Source of the DNA: JAWXBR01 sp034440235
GTDB lineage: Bacteria; Bacteroidota; Ignavibacteria; Kapaibacteriales; Kapaibacteriaceae
Direction of reading: 5' to 3'
DNA length: 64,000 nucleotides
Assembly: GCA_034440235.1 (NCBI GenBank)
Contig: JAWXBR010000009.1
Location: 62,001-126,000, forward strand
How positions within the stretch are numbered: position 1 is the stretch's first letter; each line of letters opens with the position of its first letter. The notes under the pieces were generated by a model. The model worked only from the letters and a program-made list of their open reading frames with translations, was not told the origin of the DNA and did no database searches. Positions 53,814 to 60,800 of this stretch are shown piece by piece. Position numbers and translations under genes: made by a program.

Positions 53814-54362
53814 TCAACGGCCTCCACTCGAGATACCGATTTGTATTCCGAACGGAGTTTGTCCGCCTTCGAGCGTGTACCAATTCCCGACTAGCGCAGT
53901 TTGTAGTCGCAGAAAGTCGAAGACTTCGACGCTTCCGCCAATGCCGCTCATCGTGGCCATCCCAAACGCCAATGTGTTGTCGGAGAAAAAGTCAAAGCTG
54001 GTGAGACCCGAAGCGGAGCTCATCGAAAGTCCCATTTGCAGGAATGCGAACATTCCTAGACGTCCGTTGCCCACAATGTACACGCCGGGTCCGACCAGGA
54101 CGTTCAACAAATCGCGCCTCTGTAGATCCGCGCCCATAATTGCTCCGCCGAGCCACCACCTACGGTCTTCGTCTAGCGATTGAAACGCCTGAAAGCCGAA
54201 GCCCGAATTGGGTCCGTTGTTGTGCTGCGGCGACCAAGTCCGCTGATACGAAAGCATCAGCCACGAGGTGCTCGGTGTAGAGGAGCCGCCCATTTCGGAC
54301 TGGGCATGGAGTGGTGACAGGGAAAGTGTAACGGCAAACAGAAGGATGGCGATAGTTGGCAT
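53814..54362 (-). CDS. Small outer-membrane barrel-like protein, unknown
   Basis: From ATG 54362: signal peptide MPTIAILLFAVTLSLSPLHA, then about 160 residues of alternating strands (SWLMLSYQRTWS, WWLGGAIMGADLQRRD, LGMFAFLQMGLSMS, LQTALVGNWYTLEG), as in an eight-stranded barrel of the OmpA/porin-family fold. The frame runs on through the REP palindromes to 54446, but those codons are not credible. A near-consensus box CATCTTTG lies 3 nt before the ATG. Confidence 0.65.
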   Translation of the reverse strand: MPTIAILLFAVTLSLSPLHAQSEMGGSSTPSTSWLMLSYQRTWSPQHNNGPNSGFGFQAFQSLDEDRRWWLGGAIMGADLQRRDLLNVLVGPGVYIVGNGRLGMFAFLQMGLSMSSASGLTSFDFFSDNTLAFGMATMSGIGGSVEVFDFLRLQTALVGNWYTLEGGQTPFGIQIGISSGGR

Positions 54363-54379
54363 TCGCAAAGATGCGAATG
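54360..54379. repeat. Hairpin flanking REP copy A
   Basis: CATTCGCA and TGCGAATG form a perfect 8-bp inverted repeat with a 4-nt loop, directly adjoining REP copy A and containing the start codon of the barrel gene and its near-consensus box. Confidence 0.7.
54366..54373 (-). promoter_or_regulatory. Near-consensus -7 box of the barrel gene
   Basis: The minus strand reads CATCTTTG (one mismatch to TAnnTTTG), 3 nt before the ATG at 54362. It is embedded in a hairpin beside a REP element. Confidence 0.35.
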
Positions 54380-54406
54380 ATTCCGGGAGATAATGATTCC
54401 CGGAAT
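54380..54406. repeat. REP palindrome copy A
   Basis: TTCCGGGA and TCCCGGAA arms flank a 9-nt centre in a 27-bp element. Copy B is its exact reverse complement 7 bp away, so the pair forms a large stem like a BIME in enteric bacteria. Confidence 0.9.
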
Positions 54407-54413
54407 CAGGCCC

Positions 54414-54440
54414 ATTCCGGGAATCATTATCTCCCGGAAT
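54414..54440. repeat. REP palindrome copy B (inverted)
   Basis: Exact reverse complement of copy A. With A and the 7-bp spacer CAGGCCC it makes a 61-bp cruciform-capable element 118 bp upstream of the RAYT start. Confidence 0.9.
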
Positions 54441-54492
54441 GAACAATCACGTGTGTCACAAGAGGTACGGTGGGTTTTACATAGAAGTAGTG

Positions 54493-54513
54493 GGCCATTG
54501 AACACCAATGGCC
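54493..54513. repeat. Hairpin upstream of the RAYT gene
   Basis: GGCCATTG and CAATGGCC form a perfect 8-bp inverted repeat with a 5-nt loop. It contains an upstream in-frame ATG (54508) and may mask it; the transposase is more likely read from 54559. Confidence 0.65.
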
Positions 54514-54558
54514 GGTCACAAGCACATCAATACTGAACAACCTTTTCCTGGGGTACTT

Positions 54559-55152
54559 ATGCCACGTCGTACAACGCAATTCATTCGCGGTCATCACTAT
54601 CACTTGTACAATCGTGGTGCATTACGCGGGCTCCTATTTCACGAGCCAGAGAATTACCAGCTCTTTCTGCATTTGCTTGATACTTACGCAACACAATGCG
54701 AGTGCACGATTCTCTCCGTGTGCCTCATGCCGAATCACTTCCACGTGCTCATCCGACAGGATGGAGATACTGCAGCAGGTAAGGTCATCGGATTGACTTG
54801 CCTCGTTTTCGGTCGTAAGATGAACTATCGCTACAGACGATTTGGTACGCTACTACAAGGGCGCTACCAGTCCAAGTTGGTACATGATGAATCATACCTA
54901 CGCCACCTTTGTCGATACATACACGCAAATCCAGTAGTAGCAGGGCTAGCGAAAACACCTGATGATTGGCCTTATTCGAATTTTTCGGAGTGGATGGGGA
55001 ATCGTGACACACTGCCGTACTGCAAGGAGTTCGTCGAAACTTATTTCCCAAATACAGTAGATTATCGCGAGTTCGTGTCTCAACAGATTTGGCAGAACAA
55101 GCTCACGAATGAAGATCTGGCACGTGACCTTGCGAAAGCACGTTTGATATGA
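54559..55152 (+). CDS. REP-associated tyrosine transposase (RAYT, Y1_Tnp family)
   Basis: A 197-residue IS200/IS605-like single-strand transposase. N-terminal TTQFIRGHHYHLYNRGA, HUH metal motif in LMPNHFHVLIRQ, then a long helix with the presumed nucleophile Tyr in SYLRHLCRYIHANPVVAGL. RAYTs move or maintain REP palindromes. Here REP copies A/B lie upstream and copy D 95 bp downstream, the typical REPtron layout. The ATG at 54559 matches the family start; an in-frame ATG at 54508 lies in a hairpin. Confidence 0.92.
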   Translation: MPRRTTQFIRGHHYHLYNRGALRGLLFHEPENYQLFLHLLDTYATQCECTILSVCLMPNHFHVLIRQDGDTAAGKVIGLTCLVFGRKMNYRYRRFGTLLQGRYQSKLVHDESYLRHLCRYIHANPVVAGLAKTPDDWPYSNFSEWMGNRDTLPYCKEFVETYFPNTVDYREFVSQQIWQNKLTNEDLARDLAKARLI

Positions 55153-55247
55153 TGACGCGGACTATAGCCTCGAGCGATAGATGTAGCACAAAAAGGGTTT
55201 TAATCTTAGACCTACTGATTCTATATTCTTAACGACTTACACCGATC

Positions 55248-55274
55248 ATCCCGGGAGAGAATGATTCCCGGAAT
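55248..55274. repeat. REP palindrome copy D, upstream of trpS
   Basis: ATCCCGGGAGAGAATGATTC and the following CCGGAAT match copy A with two changes. It lies between RAYT and trpS, 20 bp before the trpS start, and shares upstream sequence with copy C at hutI. Confidence 0.85.
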
Positions 55275-55282
55275 CAACTGGG

Positions 55283-55290
55283 TAACTTTG
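55283..55290 (+). promoter_or_regulatory. -7 box of the trpS operon, 4 nt before the ATG
   Basis: TAACTTTG matches TAnnTTTG and is followed by TGCC and the trpS ATG at 55295. It starts 8 bp after REP copy D, so the palindrome lies in the position of the upstream promoter element. Confidence 0.6.
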
Positions 55291-55294
55291 TGCC

Positions 55295-56428
55295 ATGGAA
55301 TCTCCTCGAAAAACCATTCTCTCCGGCATGGCGCCCTCCGGCGAACTAACAATCGGACACATCGCGGGCGCTCTTCGCAATTGGGTGCGTCTTCAGGAAG
55401 AATACGATTCTCTGTTCTGTGTGGTCGACCAGCATGCAATTACGTTGCAGCAGGAGCCGGCGAAACTGCGAAAATGGACCCTGGACGTTGCGGCGATGTA
55501 TATCGCTGCGGGCGTCGACCCCTCACGCAGTGTTGTGTTCATACAGAGTCATGTTCCTGCACACGTAGAACTTTCATGGGTGCTGACGTGCATGACGGGG
55601 ATGGGCGAGTGCTCGCGGATGACGCAATTCAAGGACAAGAGTGAACGCAATACCGACAAAGTAAATGTCGGACTCTTCACGTATCCGATCTTGATGGCTG
55701 CTGATATACTTGTTTACAATGCCGATCTTGTGCCTGTTGGTGAAGATCAGAAGCAACACCTTGAGCTCGCGCGCAATCTTGCTGAGAGATTTAATCATCG
55801 TTACTCGCCGACGTTTAATGTGCCGGAGCCGCATATTCCGGAGGTGGGCGGACGTATCATGTCGCTGCAAGACCCGACGTCGAAGATGTCGAAGTCCGAT
55901 CCAAACACAAAGGCATCGATTTTTCTTACCGATTCTGACGATGTTATTCGCAATAAAATCAGACGCGCAGTTACCGATTCTGGCGTCAGCGCAGTTACCG
56001 ATTCTGGCGTCAGCACAGTTACCGATTCTGGCGTCAGCGCAGTTACCGATTCTGGCGTCAGCGCAGTTACCGATTCTGGCGTCGAGGCAGGTACCGGATC
56101 GGGCGATCAAGCCAAGCCGTCTATTCGTGTAGACCCTACGCGTCACGGAATCACCAACCTCATGACACTTCATCATATCGCAACGAACAAGTCATTCGCC
56201 GAAATCGAGAAGGAGTTCGAAGGTGCCTCGGGATACGGCGACTATAAAGAAGCCGTCGGCGAAGCCGTTGCGAACTACATTAGTCCCATTCGCGAACGCT
56301 TCACACACATTCGCGCAGATGAAGATGCGTTGCGAACAATCCTTCGAAATGGCGCAGACGCAGCTCGTGAACGCGCACGCAAAACGCTGCGCAAGGTCTA
56401 CAAAAAAATCGGTTTCATAGAATACTGA
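55295..56428 (+). CDS. trpS: Tryptophanyl-tRNA synthetase with five-copy tandem insert
   Basis: Class I synthetase: PSGELTIGHIAGALRNW (HIGH-type), DLVPVGEDQKQHLEL, KMSKSDPNTKAS, and SPIRERF near the C-terminus. It has 377 residues against about 330 usually. The excess is AVTDSGVS repeated five times at about residues 225-265, just after the KMSKS loop, where normal enzymes read AVTDSG once. The rest of the fold is complete, so it is probably active. First gene of a trpS-fmdB-like-uvrD unit. Confidence 0.96.
   Translation: MESPRKTILSGMAPSGELTIGHIAGALRNWVRLQEEYDSLFCVVDQHAITLQQEPAKLRKWTLDVAAMYIAAGVDPSRSVVFIQSHVPAHVELSWVLTCMTGMGECSRMTQFKDKSERNTDKVNVGLFTYPILMAADILVYNADLVPVGEDQKQHLELARNLAERFNHRYSPTFNVPEPHIPEVGGRIMSLQDPTSKMSKSDPNTKASIFLTDSDDVIRNKIRRAVTDSGVSAVTDSGVSTVTDSGVSAVTDSGVSAVTDSGVEAGTGSGDQAKPSIRVDPTRHGITNLMTLHHIATNKSFAEIEKEFEGASGYGDYKEAVGEAVANYISPIRERFTHIRADEDALRTILRNGADAARERARKTLRKVYKKIGFIEY
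55967..56086. repeat. trpS: 24-bp in-frame minisatellite in trpS, five copies
   Basis: Five units starting GCAGTTACCGATTCTGGCGT (one with A for G) run head to tail. A sixth, decayed unit follows (GCAGGTACCGGATCGGG). Each encodes AVTDSGVS and derives from the native AVTDSG segment. Confidence 0.95.
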
Positions 56429-56432
56429 CACC

Positions 56433-57059
56433 ATGCCCACATACGACTATCAATGCCACACGTGCGGCAAACGCTTCGACTTGTCACAATCCATCAAGGC
56501 CGACACACTTACACATTGTCTCGAATCTGTTTGCGAACAAGCAGATAAGGGTAAGGGGCTCGTCGAAAGGGTCATCTCCGGCGGCTCTGGTGTTATTTAC
56601 ACCGGTGCGGGCTTCTACCTGACGGACTACGTGCACAAACCCGGCAGTGCCAAGGAAAACGAACGTTCGGCTGCTTCATCGTCGAATAGGGAATCGTCGA
56701 ACGCAGACTCGTCAGGCAAGGAGTCGTCGAACGCAGACTCGTCAGGCAAGGAATCGTCGAACGCAGACTCGTCAGGTAAGGAATCGTCGGGCAAGGAATC
56801 GTCGAACACGGACTCGTCGAGTTCGAGCAAGGCGGCGGGTGCGCCAAGTACGACAGCGTCTACAGCGAAGCAAGACACTCGTAGCAAAGACGCAGGCTCG
56901 GCAAAGAAAGAGTCGTCGGGGAAAGAGTCGTCGGGGAAAGAGTCGTCGGGGAAAGAGTCGTCGGGGAAAGAGTCGTCGGGGAAAGAGTCGACGAAAAAAG
57001 ATTCTAGCGGGTCGTCTGCAAGTGCAGGCTCTGCATCACCATCATCGGATAAGAAATAA
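56433..57059 (+). CDS. FmdB-type zinc-ribbon protein with repetitive Ser-rich tail
   Basis: The first 65 residues match the FmdB/putative regulatory zinc-ribbon family: MPTYDYQCHTCGKRFDLSQS, paired cysteines (CHTC and C-x4-C-like CLESVC), and ISGGSGVIYTGAGFYLTDY. The tail of about 140 residues is almost only Ser, Gly, Lys, Glu, Asp and Ala, built from SNADSSGKES and GKESS repeats. Family members often have a short disordered Ser-rich tail. This one is unusually long and visibly expanding. It lies 4 bp after trpS. Confidence 0.85.
   Translation: MPTYDYQCHTCGKRFDLSQSIKADTLTHCLESVCEQADKGKGLVERVISGGSGVIYTGAGFYLTDYVHKPGSAKENERSAASSSNRESSNADSSGKESSNADSSGKESSNADSSGKESSGKESSNTDSSSSSKAAGAPSTTASTAKQDTRSKDAGSAKKESSGKESSGKESSGKESSGKESSGKESTKKDSSGSSASAGSASPSSDKK
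56695..56794. repeat. 30-bp in-frame tandem repeat in the zinc-ribbon gene
   Basis: Three near-identical 30-bp units beginning TCGTCGAACGCAGACTCGTC encode SNADSSGKES, followed by shorter derived units. Confidence 0.85.
56910..56990. repeat. 15-bp in-frame tandem repeat in the zinc-ribbon gene
   Basis: GGGAAAGAGTCGTCG is repeated five times with a variant at the end, encoding GKESS units in the disordered tail. Confidence 0.9.
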
Positions 57060-57061
57060 CT

Positions 57062-59404
57062 GTGCTGCGACCTATACCTGCTGGAGATCATATTCCGGCG
57101 TCGGACTTGCTTGAGGGGCTGAATGAGAAGCAGCGCGAGGCTGTGGCGACAACCGACGGACCGCTTTTGATTATTGCGGGGGCGGGGAGCGGGAAGACGC
57201 GCGTATTGACGTATCGCATTGCGTATTTGCTGCGTATGGGGGTGCATCCGAGTCACGTTTTGGCGCTGACGTTTACGAATAGGGCGGCGCAGGAGATGAA
57301 GGAACGCATCGGACATCTCGTTGGAGATGGAATTGCACGCGGTATTTGGGCGGGCACGTTTCACTCGCTGTTTGCTCGCATTCTGCGCAAAGAAGCAGAA
57401 CGCATTGGATACACAAATGCATTTACGATTTACGATACCGATGATCAGCTATCGGCAATCAAGGCCGTGATGACGCAGCTTGGTGTGTCGCAACAGGTGT
57501 TGCCGCCAACCGGTGTGCGCAGTCGCATCTCGGGCTATAAGAACAACATGACGCCGTGGCAGGAAGCTGCGCGGAATGCGGATACACTTGTCGACAAACA
57601 GACAGCGCAGATTTATGAAGAGTATGAGAAGCGCCTGCGACAGAGTAACGCCATGGACTTCGATGATTTGCTGCTGAACATGATACGGTTGCTTGAGCAT
57701 CATCCAGATGCACTTGCTGAATATCAAGCGCGGTTTAAGTACATCATGGTCGATGAGTATCAGGATACCAATCGCGTGCAGTATCGAGCAGTGAATTTGC
57801 TCGCTGGTGCGCTGCGAAATCTTTGCGTGGTGGGCGATGATGCACAGAGTATTTACAGATGGCGCGGCGCGGACATTCGCAACATCCTCGATTTTGAGCG
57901 CGATTACACCGACGCTAAGGTTGTGCGACTGGAGCAGAACTATCGAAGCACAAAGATGATTCTTGCTGCTGCTGATAGCGTTATAAAGAATAACGTCAAG
58001 CAACTGAAGAAGACGTTGTGGACGGATAACGATGAGGGCGAAAAGATTACGCTGCTTGCATGCAGGGACGATAGAGAAGAAGCAGAGTTGGTTGCGCGAA
58101 CGATTAAAGACCGCATGCAACTGCACGGCTACACGTTCAAGGATGTGGCTGTTCTCTACAGAACGAATGCTCAGTCTCAAGCACTTGAAGATGCGTTGCG
58201 CCGACTGAACATGCCGTACCACATTGTAAGCGGAGTTAGCTTTTATAAACGCAAGGAAGTCAAAGACACGCTTGCATATCTACGATTGCTTGTAAATCAG
58301 AACGACACGGAAAGTTTACTGCGCATTATTAACGAACCTGCTCGTGGTATCGGAGCAACATCGCTCGAGAGATTGCAGGAGCGCGCCGTGGCCGAAGGCC
58401 GCCCCCTAATCGAAGTTCTACAAAGTCCGTTGGCCATGAGCATCGTGCAGAAACGGACGCAAGTCGCGGTTGCGGATTTCGTTGATATTGTGAATCGGTA
58501 TAGAGAGATGGTGGATGATTTGCCGCCCGCGACGTTAGCGCAACAGTACATCGAGGCGACGGGTTTGCCGCAGATGTACAAGCTGCAGGACACCGAGGAT
58601 TCGCTAGATCGCTGGAATAACATCGAACGTGTGCTCTCGCACATCTATGAGCAGCAAGAGCTCGACGAGACACTTACGCTTGCAACGTATCTCGAGCAGA
58701 TTGCGCTGCTGAGTGATGCCGATGATCCGCAGATAGGAAGCAATCGTGTTGGACTAATGACGATGCATGCGGCGAAGGGGCTTGAGTTTCCGCTTGTGGT
58801 AATTGCTGGACTCGAGCAGGGATTGTTTCCGCTTGCAAAAGCAGAAACCGATATCAACGAACAGGAGGAAGAACGTCGGTTGTTTTATGTGGGAATAACG
58901 CGCGCACGTAAAGAACTTGTGCTTGCGTACGCGGAACGCCGGTATCGATTTGGTGAGTTGGTGTTCGGACGTCCCTCGATGTTCCTTGCCGAAATCGATA
59001 AATCTGCCTTTGCAGAAATGCCCGATCGCAGTGGAAAGCAGATTGCTGGATCGCGTCCGATAACTGACAAGGTTGCAATTCGCGGCATCGACAGTAAACG
59101 TCCGAGCAAAGCCGCCGAAAAAGAAGCATTGTCACATGCGCGCTTTCAGCCACCTACGTGGAAGGTGGCGAAGCCAAGGGGCTCACACAATGAATACGCT
59201 CAGGAATCGGGCGACTCGTATTCGCAAGTCGAAGACGGTGGTCGCGTCTTGCCGGGTCAGCGTGTTAAGCACCCTATGTTCGGCGTAGGCACGGTGACTG
59301 GCGTCAGTGGTGTTGGAACTCAAGCCAAGGCCACAGTGCTATTTCAAAACGGGGAAAAGAAAAACCTCATGCTCGCATACGCGAAGCTCGAGTTGATTAG
59401 TTGA
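57062..59404 (+). CDS. UvrD/PcrA-type superfamily 1 DNA helicase
   Basis: A 780-residue 3'-5' helicase for repair and replication-conflict handling. Q-motif LNEKQREAV, Walker A AGAGSGKTRV at 39-48, VDEYQDTNRVQY, GDDAQSIYRWRGAD, LEQNYRSTKMIL, TMHAAKGLEFPLVV and GITRARKELVL are all present. The last 55 residues (GQRVKHPMFGVGTVTGVSG) form the PcrA-type Tudor-like domain that contacts RNA polymerase. The start is GTG, 2 bp after the zinc-ribbon stop. Confidence 0.95.
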   Translation: MLRPIPAGDHIPASDLLEGLNEKQREAVATTDGPLLIIAGAGSGKTRVLTYRIAYLLRMGVHPSHVLALTFTNRAAQEMKERIGHLVGDGIARGIWAGTFHSLFARILRKEAERIGYTNAFTIYDTDDQLSAIKAVMTQLGVSQQVLPPTGVRSRISGYKNNMTPWQEAARNADTLVDKQTAQIYEEYEKRLRQSNAMDFDDLLLNMIRLLEHHPDALAEYQARFKYIMVDEYQDTNRVQYRAVNLLAGALRNLCVVGDDAQSIYRWRGADIRNILDFERDYTDAKVVRLEQNYRSTKMILAAADSVIKNNVKQLKKTLWTDNDEGEKITLLACRDDREEAELVARTIKDRMQLHGYTFKDVAVLYRTNAQSQALEDALRRLNMPYHIVSGVSFYKRKEVKDTLAYLRLLVNQNDTESLLRIINEPARGIGATSLERLQERAVAEGRPLIEVLQSPLAMSIVQKRTQVAVADFVDIVNRYREMVDDLPPATLAQQYIEATGLPQMYKLQDTEDSLDRWNNIERVLSHIYEQQELDETLTLATYLEQIALLSDADDPQIGSNRVGLMTMHAAKGLEFPLVVIAGLEQGLFPLAKAETDINEQEEERRLFYVGITRARKELVLAYAERRYRFGELVFGRPSMFLAEIDKSAFAEMPDRSGKQIAGSRPITDKVAIRGIDSKRPSKAAEKEALSHARFQPPTWKVAKPRGSHNEYAQESGDSYSQVEDGGRVLPGQRVKHPMFGVGTVTGVSGVGTQAKATVLFQNGEKKNLMLAYAKLELIS

Positions 59405-59490
59405 ATGAGGTTGATTTGTTGAACCAAGTTGATCGGTTGAACCAAGTTGTCAAGTTGAAGGCCACTAATACGTTGAACCATAAACTAGTT
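59401..59490. repeat. 18-bp tandem repeat 3' of the helicase gene
   Basis: Five units beginning TTGAA (second and third TTGAACCAAGTTG) run with an 18-bp period from the helicase stop codon into the gap. The 59405-59702 gap otherwise has only a 67-codon frame without support. Confidence 0.85.
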
Positions 59491-59702
59491 TAAAAATCAT
59501 GTCGAAATATAAGCGAGCGGCCGCTATTCAGCCGCGCGTAAAATCAACAGACACGCAATGTCAGGTTATGCGCTTGTTACCAACAAGTAAAAAGCGTGGC
59601 GTGAACACTGCATCGTGTACGGTATTGGATTTAATGTCAGGTGAAATACTTGCTGTCCGAGTTACGGAGCAGAGGCAAGTGGGCGCAAGCAGGCGCGTTT
59701 GA

Positions 59703-60797
59703 CTACGCGACGCGTGGGAGCGTGAACGTAATCGAGGTGCCGAGGCCGAGGGTGCTCGAGATGGAGAAGCTTCCACCGTGGAGTTCGACGAGGCGCTTGG
59801 CGATAACGAGGCCAAGGCCGATGCCCTGTTGTTCTTGTGATTTGCGGCGGAACTGACGGTATGCGCCGACCTGCATGACTTCGTTTTCGTGCATACCAAC
59901 GCCGTGGTCACGGATAGAGAACGTGATGTCCTTGCTGCTAGGTGTGGCGATGACGGAGACGGGCGTGCCGGGACGTGAAAAGTACAAAGCGTTGTCGACG
60001 AGCTCTGTTGCAATCTTGTCGAGGTGTTGCTCCATGATGCACACCGCTACGTCTTCTACGTCGAGGGCGATGGTAACGTCGGCCTGACGCTGATGGGCAA
60101 GCGCACGCTGGATGGCAGCATCGTAGATAACCATTGCCGGCTCTGCGGTGTGTGCCTGACGCATCCGTTCGACGTGCATGGGGCTTTCTGACAACGTTTC
60201 GATCTGAGCGTACATCAAGAAATTATCGGTTGTACGCAGCAGACGCCGTGCAGCAGATAGAATCTCTGCACTTACTTCGCGGATCTCTTCTGGTGGAGTA
60301 TCACTGGCATGTCCGTGCAGGAACGACGCCTGACCTATGATGTCCGTTAGCGGCGTGCGGTACTCATGCGGAAGCGCATAGAGCAGTGATGGCTGCTGCG
60401 TATTCGATTGCTGGATAAGGGGCGGCGTTTCGCCAAGGGTCGGGAGTCCCTGAATGGCAAGCAATGAATGGATGCCTGCGTCGGTTAATGGACGCGATAT
60501 AACACCGTATGGAATGTCGGTTGTTGCCAGAGGAAGTTTGTCGCCCGCAAGGAGCACAAACGGCGTGTCGACATTCAGTCCGTGGATATACAGCTTTTCC
60601 CGAAGGTCCTTCACCGACAGAAATGCCTGGTCGAGTAGGACGGTAGATGGACGATGGTGGCGTACCAACCCCTGCGCCGATGCTACATCAGTAGCGATGA
60701 GCACGGAGATGTCGTATCCGAAGAGTGTGCGCGCTGTTTCTGCACGCCTCAGAGGATCGGCATCAATAAGTAGGATGGTACGTGGACTTGAGGTCAT
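59703..60797 (-). CDS. Receiver-histidine kinase hybrid sensor
   Basis: A 364-residue soluble two-component protein. Receiver domain at about 5-110 has LLIDAD and phospho-acceptor Asp in TVLLDQAFLS; the usual Lys is Arg in VISRPL. HisKA contains ALPHEYRTPLTDIIGQASFL. HATPase has ELVDNALYFSRPG, IRDHGVGMHENE and GIGLGLVIAKRLVELHGG. The receiver precedes the kinase and no membrane sensor exists, so it probably takes signals from another kinase. The ATG at 60797 is preferred to 60827. No response regulator gene is adjacent. Confidence 0.92.
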   Translation of the reverse strand: MTSSPRTILLIDADPLRRAETARTLFGYDISVLIATDVASAQGLVRHHRPSTVLLDQAFLSVKDLREKLYIHGLNVDTPFVLLAGDKLPLATTDIPYGVISRPLTDAGIHSLLAIQGLPTLGETPPLIQQSNTQQPSLLYALPHEYRTPLTDIIGQASFLHGHASDTPPEEIREVSAEILSAARRLLRTTDNFLMYAQIETLSESPMHVERMRQAHTAEPAMVIYDAAIQRALAHQRQADVTIALDVEDVAVCIMEQHLDKIATELVDNALYFSRPGTPVSVIATPSSKDITFSIRDHGVGMHENEVMQVGAYRQFRRKSQEQQGIGLGLVIAKRLVELHGGSFSISSTLGLGTSITFTLPRVA

Positions 60798-60800
60798 AAA

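Noticed and set aside
54363..54446. Longer barrel-protein start at 54446
   Set aside because: The extra codons are the REP palindromes; a proper signal peptide starts at 54362.
55574..56176. Long minus-strand frame opposite trpS (200 codons)
   Set aside because: A shadow of the trpS repeat region; repeated bases leave several frames open. trpS is unmistakable.
57449..58222. 257-codon minus-strand frame inside the helicase gene
   Set aside because: Opposite a fully conserved UvrD-type helicase; composition is that of a shadow frame with no domain signal.
59499..59702. 67-codon plus frame between the helicase and kinase genes
   Set aside because: Basic, no family, no promoter or ribosome site, fills a convergent gap; not supportable as a gene.
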